A DNA stretch of 64,000 nt from UBA4877 sp002399285. Its GTDB lineage: Bacteria; Bacillota; Thermoanaerobacteria; Thermoanaerobacterales; UBA4877. Shown piece by piece: positions 1 to 8,647 of the stretch (its first letter is position 1; each line of letters opens with the position of its first letter). Location of the stretch: positions 62,001-126,000 of the forward strand of contig DAIPGN010000001.1 of assembly GCA_036771835.1 (NCBI GenBank), in the 5' to 3' direction. The position numbers were made by a program, and so were the translations under genes. Under the pieces are notes generated by a model. The model was not told where the DNA came from. It was given only the letters and a program-made list of their open reading frames with translations, and made no database searches.

Positions 1-31
1 AGCAATGGCTTGAATTTCTGAAGTCGGCTTA

Positions 32-60
32 TTGACTATGCCGTATATATATGTTATCGT
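32..60 (+). promoter_or_regulatory. Probable iscR promoter
   Basis: TTGACT at 32-37 is followed after 17 bases by TATCGT at 55-60, preceded by TG at 52-53 (extended -10). The -35 is strong and the -10 moderate. It lies about 50 bases upstream of the IscR start. IscR-type regulators usually control their own promoter, but I could not assign an operator with confidence. Confidence 0.45.
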
Positions 61-110
61 TTATTTATAATTCCGAGTAAATTAGTAGGCATTGAAGGGG
101 TGATGTTTAG

Positions 111-560
111 ATGAGATTATCTACAAAGGGTCAGTATGGTCTGAGAGCAATGTTTGAGCTGGCGGTAAATTACGGGGAAGGGCCTATTCCATTGAAGATA
201 ATTGCCGACAGGCAATTTATATCTGAGCATTACCTTGAACAGCTTGTTGCTACCATGCGGAAGGCCGGATTGGTCAGAAGTACCCGGGGCGCGCAGGGCG
301 GATATGCACTTTCACGGCCGCCGGGGGAGATCACGGTAGGTCAGGTGATAAGGGTTTTGGAGGGACCGCTGGCTCCCGTAGAGTGTGCGATCGACAATGA
401 GGAACCCATATGTGACAGGTCGGGGTACTGCCCCACCAGGATAATATGGATAAAAATGAGGGACAGTATAAATCAGGTGGTGGATTCCATCACACTGAAG
501 GACATGGTCGATGATTTCAGGAAGATGCATCCCGACAAGTCCTACATGTACGAAATATGA
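111..560 (+). CDS. iscR: Rrf2-family iron-sulfur regulator, IscR type
   Basis: This 149-residue DNA-binding protein has an N-terminal winged helix (about residues 1-80; MRLSTKGQYGLRA is typical of Rrf2 proteins). A three-cysteine cluster follows at C92, C101 and C107, the [2Fe-2S] ligand arrangement of IscR. It probably senses Fe-S status or cysteine and controls the cysteine desulfurase gene that begins 19 bases downstream. A ribosome site (AGGGGTGATG) precedes the ATG at 111. No iscU follows, so this is a short clostridial iscR-iscS-mnmA arrangement. CymR-like proteins are the alternative in this family, but they normally lack the cysteine cluster, so IscR fits better. Confidence 0.9.
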   Translation: MRLSTKGQYGLRAMFELAVNYGEGPIPLKIIADRQFISEHYLEQLVATMRKAGLVRSTRGAQGGYALSRPPGEITVGQVIRVLEGPLAPVECAIDNEEPICDRSGYCPTRIIWIKMRDSINQVVDSITLKDMVDDFRKMHPDKSYMYEI

Positions 561-579
561 CAAGTAGTGGGGTATAGCG

Positions 580-1716
580 ATGATTTATCTTGACAATGCG
601 GCGACTACAAGGTTGGCGCCCGAGGTTTTAAAGGAAATGCTTCCATATTACGAAGAATACTATGGAAATCCATCCAGTATATACTACTTTTCCGCATCAT
701 GCAGGGATGCCTTGGATAATGCCAGGCAGAGGGTGGCTAAGGCGATAGCGGCCAGGCCTTCGGAAATATTTTTTACCGGCGGCGGTAGCGAATCCGATAA
801 CTGGGCCCTTGAAGGCATCGCATCGGCAGCGAAAGGGAAGGGAAACCATGTCATAACCACATCCATAGAGCACCATGCCGTTCTCAATACGGCGCGATAT
901 TTGGAGAACATGGGGTACAGGATCACCTATGTTCCCGTCGACAGGAATGGCATGGTCGATCCCGGGGACATAAAAAAAGCCATAACCAAGGATACCATCC
1001 TCATTTCCGTGATGTATGCGAATAATGAGGTGGGTACTTTGCAGCCCATAAGGGAAATAGGCAGCATCGCCAGGGATAACGGGATATATTTGCACACTGA
1101 TGCGGTACAGGCTGCGGGCCATATACCGATAGACGTAAATAACGATATGGTGGATCTTTTATCTATGTCCGCACATAAGTTCAATGGTCCCAAAGGAGTG
1201 GGTGCTCTTTATATCAGAGAGGGCGTGGACATACATCCCCTCATACACGGCGGCGCCCAGGAGAGAAACCGCAGGGCGGGGACAGAGAATGTGCCGGGCA
1301 TAGTGGGTATGGGCCGCGCCATAGAAACTGCGGCGGAAAGATCATGCGAAGAGAACGCAAGGATAACACATATGAGGGATGTAATGACGGATAAAATTTT
1401 TTCCTCAATAACGGATGTCAGACTAAACGGACATCCCGACAAAAGGCTGCCGGGAATAATAAACATTGAAATAGACGGGGTAAGCGGAGATACTCTTCTG
1501 ATGAATCTGGATATGGCGGGCATATATGTCTCCAGCGGCTCGGCCTGTACCTCAGGCTCGCCGGAACCTTCCCACGTTCTTTTGGCGATGGGCAAAACTG
1601 AAGAAGAGGCCAGATCCTCCGTCAGGATCTCCATAGGCAGATACAACACTGAGGAGGAGATTGGCATAGCCGTGCTGGAACTTGCCCAAATCGTATCAAG
1701 ACTTAGAAACATATGA
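580..1716 (+). CDS. iscS: Cysteine desulfurase (NifS/IscS family)
   Basis: This 378-residue PLP enzyme converts L-cysteine to alanine and passes the persulfide sulfur to Fe-S assembly and to tRNA thiolation. The PLP lysine is K200 in the motif SAHKFNGPKG. The catalytic cysteine is C323 in the loop SSGSACTSGSPEPSH, the long-loop class I type. Length is normal for the family. It starts 19 bases after iscR and is followed 67 bases later by mnmA, which receives its sulfur from such an enzyme. The three genes are likely co-transcribed. Confidence 0.95.
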   Translation: MIYLDNAATTRLAPEVLKEMLPYYEEYYGNPSSIYYFSASCRDALDNARQRVAKAIAARPSEIFFTGGGSESDNWALEGIASAAKGKGNHVITTSIEHHAVLNTARYLENMGYRITYVPVDRNGMVDPGDIKKAITKDTILISVMYANNEVGTLQPIREIGSIARDNGIYLHTDAVQAAGHIPIDVNNDMVDLLSMSAHKFNGPKGVGALYIREGVDIHPLIHGGAQERNRRAGTENVPGIVGMGRAIETAAERSCEENARITHMRDVMTDKIFSSITDVRLNGHPDKRLPGIINIEIDGVSGDTLLMNLDMAGIYVSSGSACTSGSPEPSHVLLAMGKTEEEARSSVRISIGRYNTEEEIGIAVLELAQIVSRLRNI

Positions 1717-1783
1717 TAACAACGCGATTTTATGTTAAAGATATTTATTATGGGATGATTATACGGGAATCTAGAGGTGGCAA

Positions 1784-2866
1784 ATGAACAAGAAACGGGT
1801 TTTGCTTGGCATGAGCGGAGGAGTGGACAGCTCCGTGGCCGCTTATCTTTTAAAGGAACAGGGATATGAGGTAATAGGCGTGACGATGCAGGTGTGGCCC
1901 GACATGCCTGACGAGAGAATAGAGAGGGAGGGGGGCTGCTGTTCGCTCTCCGCTGCGGAAGATGCCAGGAGAGTGGCATCTTCGCTTGGCATCAGGCATT
2001 ATGTTATCAACTTTAAGGATGTCTTTACGGAAAAGGTCATAGACTATTTTATCGACGAGTATGTGCGCGGGCGCACTCCCAATCCGTGCATAGCCTGCAA
2101 CAAATATATAAAATTTGATGCCCTGCTGAAAAAGGCTTTGGAACTGGATGCTTTTTACGTCGCTACGGGACATTATGCCAAGACCGACTATGACAAGTCC
2201 ACCGGGAGGTACTTTATTCGAAAGGCGAGGGACGACAACAAGGACCAGACATATGTGCTTTACAATTTATCGCAGTATCAGTTGGAGCATACTCTATTCC
2301 CACTGGGGGATTTTAAAAAGACCGAGATCAGGGACATGGCAAGGAAGCTGGGCATGCGAGTCGCCGAAAAACCTGACAGTCAGGAGATATGTTTCGTGGA
2401 AGATAATGATTATGCGGGATATATAGAGAAAGAGGCAGGGGATAGGGTGTTTGCCGGTGACATTGTCGATAAAAGCGGAAATGTTTTAGGCAGACATAAG
2501 GGAATAGCCTATTACACTATTGGTCAGAGAAGGGGCCTTGGCATTTCGTCGGGACATCCTCTGTATGTCATTGACATAGACAGCGGGAATAACAGGGTCG
2601 TAGTAGGCGGGAATGAGGACCTTTTAGGTGACGAGCTCATTGCCGGGGATGTCAATTTTATGCCCTTTGAAACGCTTAAAGACGGCATGGCCATAGATGC
2701 AAAGATACGCTATAAGAGTATGGAAAGTCCCGCGATAATAAGCCCATTGGAAGACGGCAAGGTAAATGTAAAATTTTTCAAAAAACAAAGGGCAATAACA
2801 CCAGGCCAGGCAGTTGTTTTCTATGATGGTGATATTTTAACAGGCGGCGGCACCATATTGAAATAG
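1784..2866 (+). CDS. mnmA: tRNA-specific 2-thiouridylase MnmA
   Basis: This 360-residue enzyme makes 2-thiouridine at the wobble position U34 of Lys, Glu and Gln tRNAs in an ATP-dependent step. The PP-loop motif SGGVDSS begins at residue 11. The two catalytic cysteines are C102 (GRTPNPCIAC) and C203 (SQEICFVEDNDY). The C-terminal half carries the small beta-barrel domains. The ATG at 1784 is preceded by a GAGGTGG ribosome site. The gene follows iscS, the sulfur donor. All key residues are present. Confidence 0.96.
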   Translation: MNKKRVLLGMSGGVDSSVAAYLLKEQGYEVIGVTMQVWPDMPDERIEREGGCCSLSAAEDARRVASSLGIRHYVINFKDVFTEKVIDYFIDEYVRGRTPNPCIACNKYIKFDALLKKALELDAFYVATGHYAKTDYDKSTGRYFIRKARDDNKDQTYVLYNLSQYQLEHTLFPLGDFKKTEIRDMARKLGMRVAEKPDSQEICFVEDNDYAGYIEKEAGDRVFAGDIVDKSGNVLGRHKGIAYYTIGQRRGLGISSGHPLYVIDIDSGNNRVVVGGNEDLLGDELIAGDVNFMPFETLKDGMAIDAKIRYKSMESPAIISPLEDGKVNVKFFKKQRAITPGQAVVFYDGDILTGGGTILK

Positions 2867-2941
2867 CAAAATCCCCATGTATGAATTCCATAAAATAAAG
2901 GGAAAATAATTTATATAAATAAATAAAAAGGGGAGTATAAA

Positions 2942-3451
2942 TTGAGGGGTTTTAAAGCCCTCTTAAAAAAGGAAGTAATGTCTTTAAAGAGCGGCTGTAT
3001 CGTCGGCGGCCTTAAAGATATTTATTTCGGCCGCCATGGCCGGCTGCTGTATATTGTGGTAAAGACGGGAAGCTTTCTAAACGCCGATAGGATATACGGC
3101 ATCAGCAATGTGAACAGCTTTACCAAAGATTCTATAGAGATCAAAGACGAAATGAGGATCGAGGCAAAGCCAAGCCAAGAGTTTTTATCTGCCGCTGATG
3201 CTTTGGGATTGATCGTCAAGTCGGAAGACAGGATATGGGGAATGTCAGATGATATATACTTTGATTTCAGGGAGAGGCGCGTGACCGGTATAGGCATAAG
3301 CAAGGGCTTTTTGATGGATATCTATAGCGGTATGCAGATAATACCTTTTGAGGGTACGGATATCGGTAAAAACATTATTTTATGTCCGTCTCAAAGGAGT
3401 TTAAAAGTATATAACGGAGGTATAAAGAATATCATAAAGAGGGAGGAGTAA
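2942..3451 (+). CDS. PRC-barrel domain protein
   Basis: This 169-residue soluble protein looks like one or two PRC-barrel domains: SGCIVGGLKDIYFG-type strands near the N-terminus, and a second half with the Gly-Ile-Gly-Ile-Ser-Lys-Gly motif. PRC barrels occur in RimM and in photosynthetic reaction centre H subunits, and they mediate protein-protein or RNA contacts. The start is a TTG with GGGGAG upstream; an ATG at 2978 is a possible later start. It lies between mnmA and a 51-residue small protein and may share their transcript. Its exact function is unknown. Confidence 0.7.
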   Translation: MRGFKALLKKEVMSLKSGCIVGGLKDIYFGRHGRLLYIVVKTGSFLNADRIYGISNVNSFTKDSIEIKDEMRIEAKPSQEFLSAADALGLIVKSEDRIWGMSDDIYFDFRERRVTGIGISKGFLMDIYSGMQIIPFEGTDIGKNIILCPSQRSLKVYNGGIKNIIKREE

Positions 3452-3454
3452 GAA

Positions 3455-3610
3455 ATGAGGAAACTTACCGCAGGTTTGCTTGTAGGCATGGCTGTAGGTA
3501 CCGTGGCAGCCCATACCGTAATGCCGGCTATAATGGATAGAAGAAAGAAGAAATGTTTTTTTAGAAGGGGCAGAAAGTTATATCATAGAATAGTAGATAT
3601 AATGGATTAA
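3455..3610 (+). CDS. Small basic protein with a glycine-rich hydrophobic N-terminus
   Basis: This is a 51-residue ORF with a strong ribosome site (GGGAGGAG, 3441-3448) just before the ATG at 3455. Residues 5-22 are hydrophobic and Gly/Ala-rich (LTAGLLVGMAVGTVAAH), like the membrane anchor of YtxH-type proteins. A basic tail follows (RRKKKCFFRRGRK). It starts 4 bases after the PRC-barrel gene and ends just before a terminator, so it is the last gene of that operon. I do not recognise a specific family. Confidence 0.65.
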   Translation: MRKLTAGLLVGMAVGTVAAHTVMPAIMDRRKKKCFFRRGRKLYHRIVDIMD

Positions 3611-3618
3611 ATGTTTTG

Positions 3619-3652
3619 AGGTGCATAGAAAGTAATTTTTATGCACCTTTTC
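3619..3652 (+). terminator. Rho-independent terminator
   Basis: AGGTGCATA (3619-3627) pairs perfectly with TATGCACCT (3640-3648), followed by a short T run. It closes the iscR/mnmA/PRC operon and separates it from the permease gene. Confidence 0.85.
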
Positions 3653-3677
3653 ATTACATTGTTTGAGGAGAATAAAT

Positions 3678-4694
3678 GTGGGGCAGCATTCTGCAAAAAA
3701 AATTGTAAAATACCTGGCCGTCGTTATAATAATTGTATTGATATTCGTCTTCAGAAGTAAATTGACTAATATATTTACTCCGTTTATTATGGGCGCCGTT
3801 ATGGCCTATATCATTTATCCGATAACTCATTATTTCGAGAACAAAGGTATGACACGCAGCCGGAGCATATTCGCTACATACGCTATAATTCTGGCGATAT
3901 TGATAATAACATTTTGGCTGATCACACCGTACGTCGTTACGGAATTCAAAACATTTACGGAAGAGCTGCCGAATATGGAGGGCAACATACGCGGCGAATT
4001 AAATATTTTAGAAAAAAAACTCATGGCCATACCTGGGATAGACAATGCAATGGATAAAATGTATAATAGGGCAAACGGCATGATCACGAATTCGCTTAAA
4101 GAACTGCCGGATAGATTGGGCGCCGTTTTTTCATCTTTGTTCGATCTAATTTTATCACCCATAGTCGCTTTTTATATCTTGAATGACAGAGAAAAGTTAT
4201 ATAATAATTTTTACCAGTTGATACCCGAAAGAAACAGGAAGACAGCCGGGATAATACTGGATGATGTCGACAAGGTCATAAACGGTTATATCAGAGGACA
4301 GTTCTATATCTGCCTTTTTGTCGGAATATTTACCTCTGCCGGACTGCTGGCCATACATGTAAAGCTGGCGGTATTATTGGGAATATTGACCGGCATATTT
4401 AATTTTATACCTTACTTCGGACCCATAATAGCCGCAATACCTACGGTCTTATTAGCTCTTTTGGATTCTCCCCGGAAGGCTCTCTATGCACTGATAATAT
4501 ATGTGGCGGTACAGGAAGTGGAGAGCGGCATTATTTCGCCGAGGATAATAGGCGAAAATGTAGGTCTGCACCCGCTTGCAGTTATGTTTCTCGTTATTTT
4601 CGGTCAGGAATTTTTCGGCGTATGGGGTATGCTGCTGTCTGTGCCGGTAGCTGCGGTCATACGTGTAGTTCTCTTACGCATAGCTCAGATATAA
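3678..4694 (+). CDS. AI-2E family transporter (PerM/UPF0118)
   Basis: This 338-residue integral membrane protein has about seven or eight hydrophobic segments. The conserved region of the family lies in the second half (GIFNFIPYFGPIIAAIPT, then SGIISPRIIGENVGLHP). Members are linked to autoinducer or ion export, but the substrate usually cannot be read from sequence. The GTG at 3678 is chosen because GAGGAG (3665-3670) lies 7 bases upstream; an upstream TTG at 3663 would overlap that site. It stands alone after a terminator, so it is probably monocistronic. Confidence 0.85.
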   Translation: MGQHSAKKIVKYLAVVIIIVLIFVFRSKLTNIFTPFIMGAVMAYIIYPITHYFENKGMTRSRSIFATYAIILAILIITFWLITPYVVTEFKTFTEELPNMEGNIRGELNILEKKLMAIPGIDNAMDKMYNRANGMITNSLKELPDRLGAVFSSLFDLILSPIVAFYILNDREKLYNNFYQLIPERNRKTAGIILDDVDKVINGYIRGQFYICLFVGIFTSAGLLAIHVKLAVLLGILTGIFNFIPYFGPIIAAIPTVLLALLDSPRKALYALIIYVAVQEVESGIISPRIIGENVGLHPLAVMFLVIFGQEFFGVWGMLLSVPVAAVIRVVLLRIAQI

Positions 4695-4832
4695 TAATGA
4701 TCGGAACAATCTTTTGGCGATAAGCGAAAGGGTCAAGGAGAGATGTTATGAATATGTTTAATTAGAGATTCCGGCTTCCTGCTTAAGAAAAAATTGAAAG
4801 TATCATCACTATTTGGAAAGGAAAGTGATACG

Positions 4833-5156
4833 ATGAAAAAGTCTTTAACTTATGGTGTAGTATTGATGCTAATGCTTACTACAATGAGTACAAACGTCTT
4901 CGCCTGTGTCCCCAATAAAAACGCTTCAGATGTTCGTGAAAAATTGAGAAGCGAAGGAACCTGGCTCACTCCGGAAGAAAGTGCAGCTCAAAAAATGGAA
5001 TTAGATAGTATTCTCGAATCTTTAGATAAGGCAGCGGAAATGTCAGAAAGCCCAAGTTATTCTTATGATATGGAAAACAACCCTACTCTGTACCATTGGA
5101 AAGTTCAAATGGATGTGATTCTGGCAGTCATTACTTCCATGCACGGCATACGTTAG
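4833..5156 (+). CDS. Small secreted protein of unknown function
   Basis: This 107-residue protein has a clear signal peptide (MKKSLTYG, then a hydrophobic stretch ending VFAC). The cysteine after VFA could be a weak lipobox, so either signal peptidase I or lipoprotein processing is possible. The mature part is short, acidic and helical (LRSEGTWLTPEESAAQKMELD). The ATG at 4833 has GGAAAGGAAAG upstream; an in-frame ATG at 4794 has no ribosome site and would mask the signal peptide. I do not recognise the family. The flanking DNA is AT-rich and unusually gene-poor for this window, which may indicate a recently acquired accessory gene. Confidence 0.6.
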   Translation: MKKSLTYGVVLMLMLTTMSTNVFACVPNKNASDVREKLRSEGTWLTPEESAAQKMELDSILESLDKAAEMSESPSYSYDMENNPTLYHWKVQMDVILAVITSMHGIR

Positions 5157-5363
5157 TATCGTATAATGCTATCCCGTACGCAATAGAGCCGGCATGGTGT
5201 CATATTATCTCTCGGAGATCTGGACATATGATTCTGATTCCTGCGAAAAACAATCTAATTATTTATATAGCGTAAGATAAATGTCTTGTGGATAAAATTG
5301 ATATAAATATGAAAAAGTACCATAAATGATTCACCTTCAGATCAAATACGACTGCAAAGTCCA

Positions 5364-5392
5364 TTGACAGCTTTCAATATATTTTGTATAAT
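5364..5392 (+). promoter_or_regulatory. Consensus vegetative promoter of the alaS T-box leader
   Basis: TTGACA (5364-5369), a 17-base spacer and TATAAT (5387-5392) form an exact sigma-A consensus promoter. Transcription would start near 5399, at the base of the T-box leader. I see nothing else in the gene-free stretch 5157-5363 before it. Confidence 0.92.
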
Positions 5393-5398
5393 TAAAAT

Positions 5399-5627
5399 CA
5401 CTAAAAAGTGATGATGAGAAAAAACTGGTGGGGAAATTATCTTACAGAGAGGAAGCGGCCGGTGAAAACTTCCGATATACCTATCAGATGCCGTCTCGAA
5501 GCTGCGCGGGTGAAAAAAGTAATCTGCGACGGGATTGTCCGTTATCAAACGAGAGGCCGTATGGCAAAATAGGGTGGTACCGCGGAACCTTCGCCCCTAA
5601 AGCATTATATGTTTTAGGGGCTTTTAT
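5399..5627 (+). promoter_or_regulatory. T-box riboswitch (alanine) controlling alaS
   Basis: The leader RNA contains the invariant T-box AGGGTGGTACCGCG at 5571-5584. A terminator follows: GCCCCTAAA near 5593 pairs with TTTAGGGGC ending at 5621, then a T run. Upstream is a stem I region. The triplet GCT at 5501-5503, within CTCGAAGCTGCG, is the probable specifier codon for alanine. Uncharged tRNA-Ala would pair with the specifier and the T-box bulge, stabilise the antiterminator and permit alaS transcription. The specifier is read from context, without folding software. Confidence 0.93.
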
Positions 5628-5657
5628 ATTATTTATTACTACAAGGAGGAATGGATA

Positions 5658-8291
5658 ATGGAATGGATGTCGACTGATGAGATAAGAGAGAAATTCTTAA
5701 GCTTTTACGAGAGCAAGGGTCATCTGAGATTAAAGAGCTTTCCGCTGATTCCCCGCAGCGATAAGAGCCTGTTGTTGATAAATGCGGGCATGGCTCCCCT
5801 TAAACCATACTTTACGGGAAAGGAAACGCCGCCGAGGAATAGGGTGACCACATGCCAGAAATGTCTAAGGACGCCCGATCTAGAGAGGGTGGGCAAGACT
5901 GCGCGGCACGCCACGTTTTTTGAGATGCTGGGCAATTTCTCCTTCGGGGATTACTTTAAAGAGAGCGCCATACCCTGGGCGTGGGAGTTCGCTACGGAGT
6001 GGCTCAAGCTTCCGGAAGATAAGATATGGGTAACGGTCTATGAGGATGATGACGAGGCGTTTGAGATATGGAATAAAGTAGTCGGCATACCGGCTGAGAG
6101 GATCGTCAAGCTGGGTAAAGACGACAATTTTTGGGAGATAGGATTGGGACCGTGCGGACCATGTTCCGAGCTGTATTATGACAGGGGCACGGATAAAGGC
6201 TGCGGCAAACCGGACTGTGCGCCGGGATGCGACTGCGACAGGTTTATGGAGTTTTGGAATCTTGTCTTCACACAGTTTGACAAGGATGAAGACGGGAATT
6301 ATAACAGACTTCCCCATCCGAACATAGATACCGGCATGGGCTTGGAGAGGATTGCCGCAATCATGCAGGGCGCGGATAACATTTTTGAAGTGGACGTATT
6401 GAAAGAGATCATGGACAGCGTATTGAAAATAACCGGCAAAAGATACAATGCGGACCCCAAACAGGATGTCAGTATAAAAGTCATAACCGATCACGTAAGG
6501 AGCATAACCTTTATGATAGGCGACGGGATACTGCCGTCTAATGAAGGACGGGGTTATGTATTGAGGAGGATCCTGAGAGGAGCCGCGCGGCACGGCAAGC
6601 TTCTCGGAATGAATGAACCCTTCCTCCACAGGTTGGTAGACGGTGTTGCCGATGCTTATAGCGGCGTATATCCCGAGCTTACGGAACGTCTCGGATATAT
6701 CAGGGATGTCGTAAGATCGGAAGAAGAAAGGTTCAATGAGACGATAGATCAGGGTATCGGAAGACTGCAGCAATATGTTGACAGTATGAAATCCGACGGA
6801 AAGAAGATCTTGTCGGGAGAAGATTCCTTTAAACTGTATGATACCTATGGCTTCCCGCTGGATCTGACCAGGGAAATACTTGCGGAAGAGGGGTTGGAAG
6901 TAGATGAGGAAGGATTCGACAGGGAAATGCAGGCGCAGAAAAAAAGAGCCAGAGCCAATAAGATAGAGGATAGTTCGCTTTGGGCCAACGACGAGCTTAT
7001 GGAGATGTTAAAACCCTATGCCACAAAATTTGTGGGATATGAAAAATTGCAGTCTAGCGGGCGCGTGCTGGCCATAATCAAGGATAATGAGCTGGTCTCG
7101 CAGGTGACCGAAGGCGATGATGTCGCAATTTTGCTCGATGTAACGCCGTTTTATGCGGAGAGCGGCGGCCAGGTCGGTGACAGGGGCATACTCCATATGG
7201 AAGGCGCCGAAGTGGAAGTATACGACTGCCGGAAAGCTGCAAACAAATCCATCCATATCGGAAAGATGAAGAAGGGTTCAATAAATGTGGGCGATACGGT
7301 AGATGCCGAGGTAAATAAGGCTTTGCGGCTAAATACGGCAAGGAATCATACCGCTACTCATCTTCTTCAGAAAGCCTTAAGGGAGGTCCTCGGCGAACAT
7401 GTACATCAGGCAGGTTCGCTTGTAACTCCCGATTATCTCAGATTTGACTTTTCTCATTATCAGGGCATGACGGGAGAGCAGATCAAAGAGGTTGAGAAGA
7501 GGGTGAATGAAAAGATATATGAGGAGCTTCCCGTTACGGTAAGTGAGACCACTCTGGAGGAAGCGCAGAAAATGGGCGCCATGGCTCTCTTTTCTGAAAA
7601 ATACGGCGATACGGTGAGGCTTGTGAGGGCCGGCGACTACAGCATGGAATTATGCGGCGGCACACACATAAATAATACGTCGGAGATAGGAATATTTAAG
7701 ATAAAGTCCGAAGGCGCCGTAGGCGCCGGACTGAGAAGGATCGAGGCCTGTACCGGCCCGGCGGCATATGAATATTTGAGCGGTTATAAAGATATCGTAT
7801 CATCTGCCGCAGAGTTGCTGAAAGTCGGAGAAAGCGACATCAATGTTAAAATCAATGAGATGGCGGCGGTCCTTAAGACAAAGGACAGGGAGATAGAATC
7901 ATTAAAGCAGAAGCTCATGAGCCTGTCGGCGGAGGAGTATGCCAAAAGAGCCGTCGATATAGACGGCATAAAACTGCTGACTTTAAGAATGGACGGTTAT
8001 ACCAATAAGGATCTGCGCGAATTGAACGATATATTAAAATCGCGGCTGGGCAGCGGCGTCACTCTTCTGGCAGGCGTTGAGGAAGAAAAGATAAATTTGA
8101 TCGCAAGTGCATCGCGGGATGTGATCGATAAAGGCATCAAGGCGGGAGATATAGTAAAGCAGGTATCCGCGGTAATGAACGGCAGCGGAGGAGGAAGACC
8201 GGATATGGCTCAGGGCGGCGGCAAGGATAAATCAAAGATCGAGGAAGCATTTGCTCTGTGCCGCGGGTATATCGAAGAAAGGGTGAAATAG
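5658..8291 (+). CDS. alaS: Alanyl-tRNA synthetase
   Basis: This 877-residue class II synthetase charges tRNA-Ala. In order it has the catalytic core (motif with HATFFEMLGNFSFGDYF near residue 75), a zinc-containing editing domain with HTATHLL near residue 565 and CGGTH at about residue 666, and a C-terminal DHHA1-type domain ending in a glycine-rich stretch (GSGGGRPDMAQGG). Full length for the family. The ATG at 5658 is 8 bases after AAGGAGG. Expression is controlled by the T-box leader immediately upstream. Confidence 0.98.
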   Translation: MEWMSTDEIREKFLSFYESKGHLRLKSFPLIPRSDKSLLLINAGMAPLKPYFTGKETPPRNRVTTCQKCLRTPDLERVGKTARHATFFEMLGNFSFGDYFKESAIPWAWEFATEWLKLPEDKIWVTVYEDDDEAFEIWNKVVGIPAERIVKLGKDDNFWEIGLGPCGPCSELYYDRGTDKGCGKPDCAPGCDCDRFMEFWNLVFTQFDKDEDGNYNRLPHPNIDTGMGLERIAAIMQGADNIFEVDVLKEIMDSVLKITGKRYNADPKQDVSIKVITDHVRSITFMIGDGILPSNEGRGYVLRRILRGAARHGKLLGMNEPFLHRLVDGVADAYSGVYPELTERLGYIRDVVRSEEERFNETIDQGIGRLQQYVDSMKSDGKKILSGEDSFKLYDTYGFPLDLTREILAEEGLEVDEEGFDREMQAQKKRARANKIEDSSLWANDELMEMLKPYATKFVGYEKLQSSGRVLAIIKDNELVSQVTEGDDVAILLDVTPFYAESGGQVGDRGILHMEGAEVEVYDCRKAANKSIHIGKMKKGSINVGDTVDAEVNKALRLNTARNHTATHLLQKALREVLGEHVHQAGSLVTPDYLRFDFSHYQGMTGEQIKEVEKRVNEKIYEELPVTVSETTLEEAQKMGAMALFSEKYGDTVRLVRAGDYSMELCGGTHINNTSEIGIFKIKSEGAVGAGLRRIEACTGPAAYEYLSGYKDIVSSAAELLKVGESDINVKINEMAAVLKTKDREIESLKQKLMSLSAEEYAKRAVDIDGIKLLTLRMDGYTNKDLRELNDILKSRLGSGVTLLAGVEEEKINLIASASRDVIDKGIKAGDIVKQVSAVMNGSGGGRPDMAQGGGKDKSKIEEAFALCRGYIEERVK

Positions 8292-8389
8292 AGAGCTTTT
8301 CCCCATTTTCTTAATATATTTTTATATTTAATTACTATTAGATGTCGCCAAAATATGTTACAATGAAAATGAAGCGGAGGTGCTTAGAT

Positions 8390-8647
8390 ATGACTGATGA
8401 TCAGAATACCATGAAGTACAGTATGGATAAAGTAAAAGAAGATCAGGCCAGAGAGATATTAAAAGAGGTGTATGATGCCCTGAAGGAAAAAGGGTACAAC
8501 CCGATAAATCAGATTGTGGGGTATCTGCTGTCCGGCGATCCGACATATATAACCAATTATAACAACGCAAGGGGACTGATTAAAAAGCTGGAGCGCGATG
8601 AACTGGTGGAGGAACTGGTAAAATACTACCTTCAGGTGAAGAACTGA
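8390..8647 (+). CDS. ireB: IreB family regulatory phosphoprotein (UPF0297)
   Basis: This 85-residue cytoplasmic protein matches the IreB/YrzL family throughout (YDALKEKGYNPINQIVGYLL, then GDPTYITNYNNAR). In enterococci IreB is phosphorylated by the PASTA kinase IreK and tunes cephalosporin tolerance. The alaS-ireB-ruvX-DUF1292 order is conserved in Firmicutes. The start at 8390 is preceded by GCGGAGG; an in-frame upstream ATG at 8342 lacks a ribosome site. An oxidoreductase has been inserted between ireB and ruvX here. Confidence 0.93.
   Translation: MTDDQNTMKYSMDKVKEDQAREILKEVYDALKEKGYNPINQIVGYLLSGDPTYITNYNNARGLIKKLERDELVEELVKYYLQVKN

Noticed and set aside
5428..5658. 76-residue ORF upstream of alaS
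   Set aside because: It is read through the T-box and its terminator; the RNA element is the better explanation.
5880..6773. 297-residue ORF antisense to alaS
   Set aside because: A shadow of alaS codon use, with no ribosome site or family resemblance. The same holds for the long antisense ORFs at 1209-1979, 13205-13924 and 30861-31526.
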